Shown: positions 35,458-48,400 of the stretch, one piece after another
Layout: each line of letters starts with the position of its first letter
How positions within the stretch are numbered: position 1 is the first letter of the stretch
From: Coniella vitis
Taxonomy: Eukaryota > Ascomycota > Sordariomycetes > Diaporthales > Schizoparmaceae
Length of the DNA: 64,000 bases
Direction of reading: 5' to 3'
Assembly: GCA_011317545.1 (NCBI GenBank)
Contig: WUJK01000004.1
Span: 2,046,001-2,110,000, forward strand
Notes under the pieces: model-generated
Database searches by the model: none
Seen by the model: only the letters and a program-made list of their open reading frames with translations
What the model was told of the DNA's origin: nothing
Position numbers and translations under genes: made by a program

Positions 35458-36200
35458 ATGGCGGACTCGGAGCTGTCCCCCAAGTTTGCGCCCTTCATCG
35501 GCATGGTACGCCCAGATCCTCTGATACCCAGATCCTCAACTGGTCCTCGCCGGATCGAGCGCCCGCCGAAATCTCTGACACTGTTTACAGGGCGGCATTG
35601 CGGCAGCAATGATATTTGGCTGTGCAGGCGCAGCATACGGTACCGCAAAGTCGGGCATCGGCATTGCTGGTGTGGGAACTTTCAGGCCTGACCTGATCAT
35701 GAAGGTTGGTCGCTCCAAGTTTCGATAGTCCGTTCACAACCGGCCTCTTCAAAGGTCTTTTGTGGCGTATTTAATTTGCTAACCTTGATGCCCGTTTCTC
35801 CCTAATAGTGCCTGATTCCTGTTGTCATGTCTGGTATCATCGCCGTCTACTCCCTCGTCATATCCGTCCTTATTGCCCAGGACCTCGACCCCAAGTCCAG
35901 CTACAGTCTCTTCAGCGGCTTCATGCATCTTGCCTGCGGTATCTCCGTTGGCATGACGGGTCTTGCAGCTGGATACTGCATCGGCGTCGTCGGTGACAAG
36001 GGCGTACGAGCCTATATGTACCAGAGTCGTATCTTTGTGGGCATGGTTCTGATTCTCATCTTCGGCGAAGTCTTGGGTCTCTATGGGTAAGAAGTGTCCT
36101 TTCGTCGAATCTAAATCTACATTGCTTGTGCGAGTCACTAATGATTGTCTCATCCAGTCTCATTGTTGCTCTGATCCTCAACACCAAGAGCAAGGGCTAA
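35458..36200 (+). CDS. VMA11: V-type ATPase proteolipid subunit c' (VMA11 type)
   Basis: Exons 35458-35505, 35591-35704, 35809-36086 and 36158-36200 give 160 aa, exactly the family length. Four hydrophobic helices are visible: GGIAAAMIFGCAGAAYGTAK, LIPVVMSGIIAVYSLVISVL, FMHLACGISVGMTGLAAGYCIG and IFVGMVLILIFGEVLGLYGLIVAL. The proton-binding Glu is in helix 4 (IFGEVLGLYG). SGIGIAGVGTFRPDLIMK, LFSGFMHLACG, VRAYMYQSRIFVG and the C-terminal ILNTKSKG fit the fungus-specific c' subunit (yeast Vma11) better than c (Vma3). Role: part of the rotating c-ring of the Vo sector, moving protons into vacuoles and Golgi/endosomes. The frame is restored at each junction (GG|T at the last). The first exon is short (16 codons). 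Confidence 0.95.
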
Positions 36201-38550
36201 GTGCTCCAAACACCTACGATAACGCAGAGGCCGAGACTGAAAGAGTTTGGGAAAGCAGGAAATGGAAGGGCTTAACATATTGTATATGAATGTAACACAA
36301 GAAGACGGAATGGCTCGTCTATGCGAGCGTGGGAGTAGAGCATTGCATTGTCTGGCGTTCATAGGATCTGTTCAGATGTGGATATTTTCAAGTATAAAGC
36401 AAAAGGCTAAGTTGACTTTGAACAGACCACTTCGTTGTGGTATCTGTATATCCGGTGCGGCAGGAAGAAACGCTGTTCTTGGACCCCAAGACTCGGAAGA
36501 ACGAGTGCGCGACTGACATGTTTGGTTTTTGGTGGACTTTCAGCCAGAGCAAAGATGGTGTTCATGTCGTGCCCATACAGCCAGAGACCCGCTGTCAACT
36601 TAGGCCCTTGCCAACTTGGCAGGCTCTACCTTGCAGATGTCTGCCTTGACTCTGCTTTGTGGTTTCGCGAATAGTACTTACGGCATCACACATGCAACCC
36701 AGGGATGACCATGGATCACATATATATCGGCATGCAACAGCGAATGGCATCTTGCCGAAGCATCGAAGTTTGAAAACTGCCACTCGGCCTGTAATGCATA
36801 GATCATACGCACATCGACACAGACGAACCTCTTTATCTGTGACGTCCCTCTAAAGGTGGTTTGGGTACAGCTTGGGTATTACAACTTGACTCTCTCTCTC
36901 TCTCAAAACAAACCTGAGATGGGAGACGGGTCTTTGTGGTCATAAAACACGATCGATACAAACTGCTCACTGGTGTTTGAAAGGGGCGACGAATATCTTC
37001 TACGGTTCGTCTACCTGATGAAATTGTAGAATCGAGCAGGGCACGAATTCGGAAATCCGGAACATGCTTGGAAGATAGGGAGTGTCTACATGATATCGTT
37101 CAACAAGCAAGTTGAGTGTTTTACGACAACTTCCTCCCCACAGCCTCCAGATCTTACTTTACTGTATACAACATTGGCCGTCAAACCAGCTCTTGACTTG
37201 TATTTATTTTCTCGCTGCTTGAGCAAACCTCGACCTTGCTATTGTCTTGAAGAAAGTCTACCGCACAATAACATTTGTTCCATTAGTAACTCGGCCAGGC
37301 CCAATCGGGGCGTCAATTGGCGCGTGTAAGCAAACGTCCTGTGCCAGCAAAAAAGGACCCAAAAAAAAAAAAAAGGAAGAGAGAGTTTCCGTCCGGTTGG
37401 AGAATACGCACCACCCTGCTCGGGGACCAAAGAGAGTGACAATGCCAGGAATGCCGCCCAAGGTTCTTTTGAGGAAGAGGTACTTGATAATGTTCAAGTC
37501 GTCTTCGGCCCTTTCGGTATACAACGGCTGCTTAGCGCTGTCAAGAGGGGTTTCATGTGAATCTCTTCCTACTTATCCGCCCATGTGCCAGGTTTTCGTG
37601 CTTGAGCTTGGTGTCGAAATATATACTTGATTTTGCAGAACGCAACAGCTATCAAGGGTTGGGCATAGCGGAAGACAAGACGTAAACGGTACGTCATCAC
37701 TCAATCTAGTCACTCACCCATCCATATGGTCATTCGCTCGTCTCAACCCCCCATCTGTCTTGGATAGAATGGGCAGATTATTGTGGCAGCCAAGGCAGCG
37801 AAGTGACCCGCTTGATTGGACGATGTGTGGTCACTTCTTGTCGAGCACGGGACACACAAGCCAAAACGGGTCCCGGTCGATGGTCCCCTCTAGGTAATGA
37901 ATTTGTACTTACTATAGTAGATGTTACTAGCCAAGGACATGCAAGTTCCATGCCCATAACCTTAAAACCACAACGTAGCTACGGACAATCTGCCGTCTCT
38001 AGCCCGGACCGGACCACGGCCAAGAAGGCCATCGGACCTAGCTCGCGAATGCCCAGACTAGAAGAAAGAGGGAAAAGAGCCCCCCGTGCATGAGCGCAGA
38101 ATGAGCAGTACAAGCCAAGGTATTTGGACGCCACCATGGTCCAGTTTACTGCGCCATTACATCTCATAAATCGAGTGAGAGGGATGCGGTTTGACATTTT
38201 GGCTCACTGCCCCATGACACTGCGCGGCACTGATGCTCCTGATTCACAAACGCGCTTTGTAGAACAGAAAGTGAAGAAGAAGCAGGCTGCCTCCCCCGTC
38301 CTAAACGCCGAAAGAACGAGAATACCCAATGCTGGGGGAAAGGAGAAAGAGAGAGGGGAGGGAGGGAGAGAGTAGAAGAAGCTGCTGAAGATGCCAATGG
38401 GGACAAGTACCTACCGTGACTTGCAAAAGAACAGAGAAAACAAGAAACCCAGTCCTTCTTGCCAATCGAGGAAAAAAAAAAAAGGGAAAAAAAAAAGGGC
38501 CACCGTCCGAATCATCGTCGTATATCATGAATCATTTGTCGTGCATTCTC
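36201..38550. other. 2.35 kb convergent intergenic region
   Basis: No supported gene. It contains short CT runs near 36892-36903, A-rich runs near 37358-37374 and 38470-38495, a purine-rich stretch near 38338-38375, and scattered ORFs below 130 codons with no motifs. Confidence 0.6.
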
Positions 38551-39639
38551 TCAACGACTGCCAGCAGCGAAACGACGGAGCATCCGACCGCGTGACATGC
38601 CACTAGTGCTGGACATGGTTCGGCGGAACTGCTTCCAGCTGCGCTCGCGCTCATCCCAGTCGCTTTGTTGAGCTGGAAAAAGCCCCAAGGTCAGCCAGCC
38701 AGCCAGCCGATCCATCCATCATTTGTATTATTCAACAGCCACTTGTTACGACAGTAGGGGGGGGGGCGAGCAACACTTACCCAGGAACCAGTCCCATCTC
38801 CGATCCTCCAACTGCAGCACATTGTCATTTTCCCTTGCCAGTCTCGCGTTCCTAGCTCTTCTGGCAGCATCCTCGCCCACGAGGTGTGGATCCTCCAAAG
38901 GCCTTATGCGCTCGCTCTCGGGGGGCGTGTCAGCCCCAGAGCTGTTGCCTTCTTCGTTCACCCGGTCGAGGACACGGGCGGCATTGCGGAGCAGCGTGTC
39001 GCTGCTGGACATGGCCGCTTGCGCACGCCGCGACGCAACACGCTGGTAGGTCGGGTTCGTGTTGACGGTGCTCCATGATGGGATGGCCCAGGCGCCGATG
39101 GCCGGCATGCCCGAATTAGATCGTGTAGGCGCTGGTGGAATCGGCGGCAGGCCCGGGGTGGGAATGTGGGCTGTGTTTGACGGCAGCAACGTCGGGAGGC
39201 TGCGCGTACTGCTGGTCCTGACGGAGGCCGGGGCTACGGAGGGGCCACTTGTGTCGGTGACCGGGATGGCACTAGCGGCTGTCGGTGTGGATGATGCGTC
39301 GTTATTGTTGTTGTTAGTGTTGTTGTTGGCAGCGGAGGAGGGCGGTGAGTATGGCGGGATGGATTCGCCATTCGATATGGTTGTGTGATAGGAAGGGGCC
39401 TCTGAGACTGGTTATTCTCGGTCCCCAATCGGGACGATGTCAGCATTCTGGCTGGTAAAAAGAGGAATCGTCTCAGTCTCTTGGAAGCGTCGTCGGCGAC
39501 TTGGACCCCAATCAGGCGGGGAACTAGATAGTAGCAGCGCGTGCTTACCATAGGAAGGGGCCGCAGAGCGGATAGACGCCGTCTCAAAGTCATGTGCATT
39601 GTATCTGTGCAAGGCACCGTCCATCTCAAGCGTAGCCAT
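38551..39639 (-). CDS. Unrecognised three-exon gene, disordered/coiled protein (279 aa)
   Basis: Exons 39639-39549, 39407-38781 and 38672-38551 give 279 aa. The first intron starts GTAAGC and can end at CAG 39408 or at CAG 39402, six bases apart and in frame, so two isoforms differing by two residues are possible. The second runs from GTAAGT to TTTTTCCAG. Both junctions are phase 1 and restore coherent text (SAAPSYG then SEAPSYHTTISNGESIPPYS; RRWDWFLAQQSDWDERERSWKQF). The N-terminus is polar; the middle is Ser/Thr/Pro/Asn-rich with a poly-Asn run; a helical part (DTLLRNAARVLDRVNEEG, ARRARNARLARENDNVLQLEDRRWDWF) and a basic C-terminus (MSRGRMLRRFAAGSR) follow. There is no membrane segment or signal peptide. 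I do not recognise the family; the tryptophan- and arginine-rich end is probably the conserved, functional part. Confidence 0.75.
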
Positions 39640-41920
39640 GGTTGCAGGCTTGCAGTCTGGCCTGCGCGTGGAAAAGTACAGCGCGAGAACGTTGAGCGTG
39701 GATGTGTGTAGTTAGACTGCTGTCAAGTGTCAGAAAACGTACTGAAGAAGTGTGAAAGGGGATGGGACGGCGCAAAAGAGAAGAGGAGGTAGAGATATAA
39801 CTGTCGGCTCCCAGAGGCAGTAAGTAGCCCAAGAACAGCACGCGAGCCATTGTGCATATTGGGTGGTGTGGCAGCATGCGTGAGACAGAGCGAGGTCACA
39901 AACCTGATATGGGTTGCATCTAGACACGCGAGCGGATGAACGCGCTGTGATAGTATTCCTAGCAGCTTCTCTTGTCGAATCGGAGCGTAAGTGGCATAAA
40001 CGCCCGTCGCGAGTCCTGGCACCAGGTTAGCCGTGAAGCTCTCGCGTGCGTCCAGCTGCTGGTCTCTGGAAATGGCGAGGACAGCCTTGCAAGTTCGGGT
40101 CTCACTCGCGCAAGGCTCCAAACAGCAGCGTGTGTAAAGGAAGAAGGCGACGAGAACAGCTCTTGGCCAGCAAAATGTACCATAGTAATGGCAAACCAAG
40201 GGATGCCAAGTCGCGCAAGTACCATTGGAGACGGTGAGCAGCACAAGACGAGCGAGTAACGGCCTATCTACTATGTATTCGCAGCATGTGCTCCTCCACC
40301 CTGCATGTCGTACTTGCAGGGGGCCGACGGTAGGACGATGAGGGGCACGCGAGGAGAGAGACGAGTCCATGGAACGTTCTGTGCTGGGATATACTAGTTG
40401 GTACGATACATCACTAGCCTCTCGGCTGTCCGAGTCTGGAGGATCTCGCCAGGTACCTGGGCCGTCACAGTACACGGCAACCAGGTACATAGTACAGCAT
40501 CAAAACAAAGGCGTCGTTGAGTGCAGAGGCCCCAGGCCCGCCCGGTAGGGGTCCGCGGGATGCAGCCTCCTTTGATGGTCAGCCTGCAGCCAATATTGCT
40601 GCGCCCAGGGCGCAGATGCAGCCATGATTGGCGTGCCTGTCGCGATGCATGTAGCCCTGGTCCCGGGACAGGACGAGTGAGTGGCTCATGGGCATCAGAA
40701 GCGGGTGCTTGTTGGAGGGCTGGGAAGGCTGTCACGTCGGCTGTGAAAGCAGACGAACAACCGCAAGCCCAAGTGCTTTGATACTATGTACTTCATAAGC
40801 CTTGTGGAGATGGCCCAGTTGATGATCGGCACAAAACACTTGCGCTGGAAACCTGAGCTGGACTTGAGCTGGCTACTTTTGAGCCGTCTGCAACTCTGAT
40901 AGCGCTGCTGCGTCGGAGCTATGTAAGCATCTGGCAAGCTTAGTTCGTGGGCTCGCAACAATGAGATCATGGAATTGGAACTCGGCGGAAGAGATGCGCT
41001 TTCGGAGCCCTTGGTCTAGCAGGGAAGACGGCAGAACGCTTGGGGCTGGATGTCGCACAAAAGTGTGTTAAAATGACCTGTATTGGGCCCCACGAATGAC
41101 ATGTGTCTTCGCTTTTTCGTAGTCGCTGGCAGTTGATGCCGATACTTTTGGTGGCTGACGACTGTTGAATGGAGGCCACGATGGCCTTGCACCCAATGAT
41201 ATGTAGTCCCCATACCGAAGCAGCATTCGGGTGTTCCAAGGGCGTTCTCTCCGCAAAGGGCCGCAGAATCCAAGACAACTTGGCTGGCCTGACGAGCATC
41301 AGCAACCTCGCGACTTCGAGATCGCTTGCCTGCAAAGACCGACCTGTCATTTCATGCAATCAGCTTGACTTGCTTGCAAGACAGCATCCCCACTGGCAGA
41401 CCACTCAACCATCAGTGGCACACGCTCCCGCAGCCTGCTATCGCGTCCATGGCATAAATACAGGATGGCCTTCTGTGCTTGTCACCGCCACATCTTGCAG
41501 ACTTGTTGCCCTAGGTATGGCAATCAAGATCGCCATGGTTCGCGGATCAGACGCGTGTCTGGTGCCCGTAACGACCGCTCAGGGGGCGACTATCGCTTGT
41601 CAATACATCGTGTAGTCGCTGGACGCGAAACGGGCGCTTGCTTGTCTCCATGATACCCGTCAAACCCCGGTACTTACTATGCGAAGCCAGCCTCCAAACG
41701 CTGATATCCTGGGATGTCCACGACATATTCGATGGATCTCAGGAAATGACCGTCATGTCCGCGGCAGTCGCCATTGAAGCTCTATATTCACTGTGCGATC
41801 TGTGTCATGAGACAACGGAGCGTATCTGAGTTCATGCGACGGTAAATTGCTGGGCAGTTGTCCTGCCGTGAAACAAGCACTGATGAAAGGCTAATTCTGG
41901 TGGAGTCAAAAGCCAAGTAG

Positions 41921-41960
41921 CAGTGGCAGTGGCAGTGGCAGTGGCACTGGCACTGGCACA
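41921..41960. repeat. CAGTGG/CACTGG hexanucleotide array
   Basis: Four CAGTGG units followed by two CACTGG units in tandem, in non-coding DNA. Confidence 0.9.
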
Positions 41961-42280
41961 GTGACTGCTGTAGCCCTGTGGTAGACCCTTCTGAACTCTG
42001 TCCTTTAGCAGGCGTATTGGGCACATCATCACTGGAGCCGGTGCTGTGGCAGGTGTGGCTACGCGTGCTGTGAGCCCCACCTTGGGCCCCAAGGCCGACG
42101 CTGGATGGCTGACTGACTGTAAGTGAAGTCTCCTGGATCGCATCTGACCTCCATCGACACCTTGCGCCGCTCAGTACTCGCCCATTGCTCGCCAACCGCC
42201 TGCTGTTCTTGTAATTCCCGTTCGACGAACATAAGAAACAGTAGCACATTTACCCGCCCCGACAATCAGCTTCCACACCC

Positions 42281-42317
42281 ACCACGAGCACGACCACGAG
42301 CACGACCACGACCACCA
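42281..42317. repeat. CACGAGCACGAC tandem array in BEACH gene leader
   Basis: About three 12-base units of ACCACGAGCACG/ACCACGACC type, roughly 180 bp upstream of the ATG at 42496. Confidence 0.8.
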
Positions 42318-42495
42318 GCAGCAAGCGTGCGCGGCAGCCCGTCCATTGCTTCCCAACCGGCACTGCCCCCGTCTGCCTTCACATGCCGCAGCCTTGGTGC
42401 TAGGACCTGGACCCTTGGAGGGTGCTAGGACAGCTTTGCGACAGCACATTGGGGAGATGAGGGCTTGAACCAAGTATCCTTGAGACGCCCACGCC

Positions 42496-45400
42496 ATGGA
42501 ATCGCTCTCTGTGCCCAAGCTGGCCAGCCGCGCGCGACGATACCGCTCCTCGACCTCTGCCTCCACCCCCCCGGCCGTCACAAAGGCGACCGAAGTGCTC
42601 CAGCACCTCTTCGACGACATTGCCCGCGCGATCCAGCCCAAAGAGGGCCTCGACTATCCAGCCTTTGCATCCATACTCAAGTCTGCCCGCCAGATCCACC
42701 AGCACGTTGCTGCCACAAACCCCCCCTCGCCGGCCCAGGACGATTTCCGCCATCTGAACGGCTTTCAGCGCCTACTCGACGTCCTTCGAGTCTATTCGGG
42801 CTTCTACAACCCGCAAAAGCGGTCGCTTGAGGAAAAAAAGGGCTTCTTCGAGCTTCTACACATTGTACTTGCCATCTTCTCTGCCTCTTTCAGAGAACAC
42901 CATGGGAATCGGCGGTACTTCAAGCATAGGGTCGAGGGCGCCGGCTGGGATGCCCTGGAACAGATAATAGCCAGTGTAGGCTTGGGCGGCTCAGACTCGG
43001 ACCTCTGGTCAAATTGCCAGCTTTTTGGAAAACTGTTGTCCTTTGCCCTCGACGACCAGAGGCTAGACGAGCTGTGCCAGGCGATAGCAGCAGCACCTAG
43101 CCCCCAATCGCAGCTCAATGGGATTTCAAAGGAAGAGGATAGTGCTACATATCGGGGGGAAGATGGAACCGAAGTTCGGCAATTTGATGTGTCCACCGTC
43201 GAGAGCGAATTAACCAAGATCATTACAGCGACTACCACCATCTCGAATCCAGAGATACTGCGGGCCACCGCAGACTTCTGGGAGTCCATACCCAGGGAAG
43301 ACAATGCGTCCGAGGATCTGGCCTCCGCTGTGGTGCTTGCCACATTGCGATTGGCCAGCTCCAACTCTCTCTACAATTTGACGGCGCTGCACGGAACGGG
43401 CGTGCTCTCCAGACTTTTGGCCTTATATTTCTCCGACGAATCAGTGTTGTCGCAGTACGAAAAGAAGATTGTACTCGACTTGTGTAGGTCTCTGATGCAG
43501 TTGGGAGTCAATCGACTGGCAGACACTCAGCTGCTCTTGTCAAGACAGGACTCTGCGGCCTCCCAATTCTGCCTCGAAATGGCTCAAAAGAACCACGGGC
43601 CTCCTTTTGTCCAATTTGACCTATCTCTGCACGGCCATTCATCCATTGAGCTCGCATCCTTGGGACGTTCCTTTCCTCCACAGTCATCTGCCGGCTACAC
43701 TTTCACTGCTTGGATACGAGTAGATCGATTCGACCCGGCATCGCATACGACCATCTTCGGTGTCTTTGATGCTACTTCCACGTGCTTCCTTATGGCTTAT
43801 TTGGAAAAGGACACACACAATTTCATTCTCCAGACTTCTGTTACTTCCCAAAGACCTAGCGTGAGGTTCAAGACGGTCAAGTTCAAGGAACATCGATGGT
43901 ACCACATTGCTATTGTTCACCGGCGCCCGCGCACCATGACCGCCAGTAAGGCTTCGCTATATGTCAATGGCGAGTTTGCTGAGCAGCTCAAGTCGCAGTA
44001 CCCGACGCCTCCGCCCTTGAGCAACGCGAGCACAGATAGCTTTGCTTCTTTTAGCTCAAGTAGTAACAGGACACAGCCGGTACAAGCCTTTTTGGGAACA
44101 CCTCGAAATCTCTCCACCACCGTTGGACGCGGCTTGGTGTTCTCGAAATGGTCATTGGCATCGGCTCACCTTCTTGAGGATGCTTTGAGCGATGATTTCC
44201 TGGCTGTGCATTATCGCTTGGGCCCCAGATACCAAGGTAACTTCCAGGACTGCCTCGGTGGCTTCCAAACATATGAGGCTTCTGCAGCTTTGGGGTTGCG
44301 CAATGAAATGCTACATCCTGGGAATGAGGAAGGTTCTTCGGATATTCTCAGGGCCATAAGAGACAAGGCAAGCAGTATCCTGCCCGAGCAGAAAACCTTG
44401 ATGGGGACTCTGCCTACGGCTATTTTCCGCACCGATGGGCAGTTCCTGGACTCGTTTCTCTTCCGTTCGCTTTCGAGAAATGCTGCAAGCAACTTGTTCC
44501 AGATGACGACCAAGAGTGGCACTGCCATCTCCATCAACACTGCACTTCCCTGTGTGAATGATGCCCTTGTCAGGGTTCATGGTGTCGCTATCTTGACAGG
44601 CGATCCTGTTGTAGCCACACCCTTTAATTTTGATGCAAATCTGTGGCGCGTTGGCGGTTTTACACCCGTTGCCCTCAAACTAGTGGAGCGCACCAAGGAT
44701 TCAGAGGAATTCTTACGTGCGGTGCAGTTGATGTTCTTGGCCATCAAGAAGAGCTGGAGAAACAGCGAGGCCATGGAAAGAGACAACGGATATGCTATTT
44801 TGGCCATGTTATTAAGAGCGAAGCTTGGATATAGTGCTTCAAGCACTGATGTGCCGACCTGGCGGCTTCTGCTTACTCCAGATGAGCGGGACAGGCTGAG
44901 TTTCCAATTGTTGAGTTTGGTCCTTGACTTTATCGGATACAAGCACGCAGATCCTGTTGAGTCCTTCATCATCAACCCGCTGGCATACCGAATCCTGCTG
45001 ATCGACTTCGACACATGGCGGAAAGCGGCAACTATCACACAAGAGTTGTATTACAAACAATTTGTGACTTTTGCGGTCAATAGTAAATTTCATGAATTCA
45101 ACAGCCGTCGACTACAACGAATGCGTGAGTATCTCCATTCTCCATTCCAATTAGCTAGACCGACTGACATCTTACCACAGGGATCGTGAAGAGATTACTG
45201 GACGCTTTAAAAGCAGAGACATTGTCTGAGGATGTGCTACCGCACTTTATGTCTGCATTTGAGAGCCTCATCAAATGTAACTTTAGTACTGAGGTGCACC
45301 GGACGATAGCACTGTTCATTACCTACACCTTCCACTCATCGGCCAACTCTCAACCCAGGACCCCCAGACCATTGTCTGCAATGGGAACGCCAACATTGAC

Positions 45401-48400
45401 GAATGCAAGGAGGAATGGACTCCGCCGCTCGACTGTAGACTCTGTTAATGGCTCGGGGCTACGTAACATGACAAAGAAACAAGTCGGTGTTAAGATACTG
45501 GAGCTATATACAAACCTTCTATGTCACAAAGGGAGCTATACAGAGATCCACAAGTTTGCCAGAACAGTAACGAATAAGGTATGCACAAATCTCTATTGAA
45601 TAATTCCGATACTGACAAGAGATAGTGGTTGCTGTATCTGCTCGCAGAGGAGAACCCCGAGGTGGTTGTTTACGGTGGCAAAATCATCGCCAGGTTGCTC
45701 GTGTCCCACGGGGCAAACTACACCGCAAAATTTACCAACAAGACAGGCGGCTTCGCGATCATGGCTCATCGATTGAAACATTGGTGGGATATACCAACTC
45801 TCTGGCCCATGTGCCTCAGCATCCTTTTTGGCTATGATGTGTCACAGATTGACTTTGATCGGTCTTTTGACTTGCTCAACCTCACAGAACTGTTTGGCAA
45901 GAGTCGGGTTGTCTATCCTGATGTTTTGCCTGTCATCACGACGATGCTTCAGCATGGCCTTAGGGATATTCTCAAGTATCAGGATGATCCTGACTCTCCC
46001 ATAGGCGCTGAACAAGGCATTGGGAAGCTTTTAACGGCGTCTGACACATCATCGACCAGGCCACGCGCTCGTTCAATGAATTTTATTGACGAACTTGGCA
46101 CAAGAGGTGAGTATACCGTGGTCCTTTTCGTTTGAGTGGACTCTGCTAACTCAAACCCAGGTACTCGCGGTGTAGACAAAGACAGAGTCGCAAGCCACGC
46201 TATTGTTCTCCAGACGGTTGTGCGATTTCTAGGAGACCTTCACAAACGATCCGCTGACTTTCGAGAATTCGCGTTATCATCAAAATATGTGCGGTTACTG
46301 TTGTCTGCACTGTACCCCGTACTCGTCAGCACCGATCCTGTCACTCCTGAGACCGAACTCAACTCACGCGACTCTGCACTTACATTTGATGGCGGCGATG
46401 TAATTATTCGGCCCTTAGCAGGGTCGTCTAGCCCGGCCCCCATTGTCAGGACGTCAGTCGTGGCTTCGGTTGACGGAGGCCCCAGTCGGACCAAAGGTTC
46501 CCAACTTCGACGAGCCTCTTCTTTCGTTCTCATTACAGCTCAAGAATCACCACATGCTTCCAAAAGCACTGCACGTATTGCACACGTCATGTCTCCCAAA
46601 CAACAAGTCCATGCCCAGATGATCAGCAATGTGGTGCTCGATGGGTTGCTGGGTTTGGTTTTTGACGTTTTCACGGATCAGGTCCTGGTCCGTAAGGACT
46701 TTCAAGGATTTGGTCTGTACTTGAAGGTGCCTCCCGGTTTTCAAGAACACCAGGCCTACTTTGAGTCTTATATCTTGCGCCACTTTGTTTCACACCTCGC
46801 ATCCATTGTTCAGTCGAACCAAGGCGTTCTCGGTGAGACTAAGGTTCTGTCGAACATGTCTCGATTTGCTTTGCACATGATGGATACAGTCTTTGAGGGT
46901 TGGTTCTTGAACGGCGCTGAGGCTATGATGGACTTCCTAGGCAACATACTCGAATACCTCGCTAGGCCCGAGGTCTCGAGTCTAAAGAGCGTTCGTCTCT
47001 GCAGCCAAAACGTGACAGTGCTGAAGACTACCTTCGTCAAGTTGGTGTTGCTTCGTCTTTCTGATACTGACGATGTTCAAGTTTCTGAAGCTGATAACAT
47101 TGCCTTGCTCTCCAACATTTTCTACTGGCAGCTCGTTCTTTTGGATTGTCTGTCCATGGAAGACGAGTTCATGAAGCTCATTTGGTATCAGCTCTATGGC
47201 AAGCTTATTGACGCCCGGGAGCGGGTGCGCCTGGCTGCCGCGGGGATCCTGCGAATTATGCTGGTCCAAAAGCCTAATGAGTGTTCTCGCGTTTTCCGAG
47301 AGTTTATGACCTCGGAAGACTACCAACTCATCAAGGACTTCCAGAAGCTTACAGAAGTTGATGATGATACATTCCTTGATTGGGTCAATCAACACCGACC
47401 TTCCTTGGATGCGCTCTTCCTCGGTGCCATGTCGAAACCTTGGGAGGAGTACGTCAGCCAAGAGAACCAACGCACCCTGGAGAGTGCCAGGCTGCGCTTG
47501 GCCCGGCGCAAGGATATGCTCAAGGAGTGGCGTGACGAGTTGCGGTCAATCGAAAACGTGCTCTTACGCCACGAGATGGCCAACAGTGCTTGGATGAAGA
47601 GCATTTTCCACACCGAACATTCTAAACACCAACGCCTTACGCAGGATCAGCAGGATGACTTTGTGTTCCTCGTGTCTTCGTTTGGCAAGATGGACCGTGA
47701 TCTCAAGCGGCCTGGTGGTGTATTTGCAGACCCGTCCCCCGTGATCAAGTGGAAGCTGGACAGGACGGAAGGAAGGAACCGCATGCGGCTGCGACTTTTG
47801 CCCGATTATTCAAAGGCGCAAGACGAGTACCAGTCGAAGCAGACGAAGAAGAACAACTACGAGACAAAGCCTGCAGAGCCCCTTCCAAGCATTACCGGCC
47901 TCAAGCTGGACACGAAATTGGGTTCCGTCTCAGCAGAGACTCCGGCATCGGTCGCACGAGCACTAGAAGGACAGGGTGAGGCCACCACCTTGACCAGCGA
48001 GCTATCTCAGATGGAGCAGCCCTCTGACTCGGCTGTTACGCCCGAAGATGACTTCGAAATGATCGAAGATATGAATGAGCCTGGCGGCGATGATGCATTC
48101 GAAGACAAGAATCGAAAGGTCATGAGACGCCTCGAATTGGGTGATACGGTGCAGAGCGTCTACAACATCTCTCGCATCATTGGTCTTGAGGCTTGTGAAG
48201 GGATTCTTATCATTGGCAAGGAAGCCCTTTACCTCATGGACAACGTGTTCCGCAGTGCCGATGGCGAGATTATCAATGTCTGGCAAGCTCCGCCAGAAGA
48301 ACGTGATCCATACTCCCAGATCATCACAGGCAGCAAAGGCTCCGAAAAGCCAAAGACGTCAAATCGGAGCGAGCAAGAATCGCGCAGTTGGAGATGGCAC

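Larger units (their letters stand above)
39640..42495. other. 2.9 kb divergent promoter region with motifs and tandem repeats
   Basis: This lies between the three-exon gene (-) and the BEACH gene (+). It contains TACTATGTA/TACATAGTA motifs at 40269-40277, 40486-40494 and 40781-40789, a CAGTGG/CACTGG hexamer array at 41921-41960 and a CACGAGCACGAC array at 42281-42317. A 255-codon ATG-initiated ORF lies on the minus strand (40490-39723) with no recognised motif; it is not annotated as a gene. Confidence 0.55.

Noticed and set aside
41921..41960. Short tandem hexamers considered as a CRISPR-like array
   Set aside because: Direct tandem units without spacers in a eukaryotic genome; a simple repeat.
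42455..42495. GGTTCAAGCCC on the minus strand, B-box-like
   Set aside because: The flanking bases do not form a T stem and there is no A box at the right distance.
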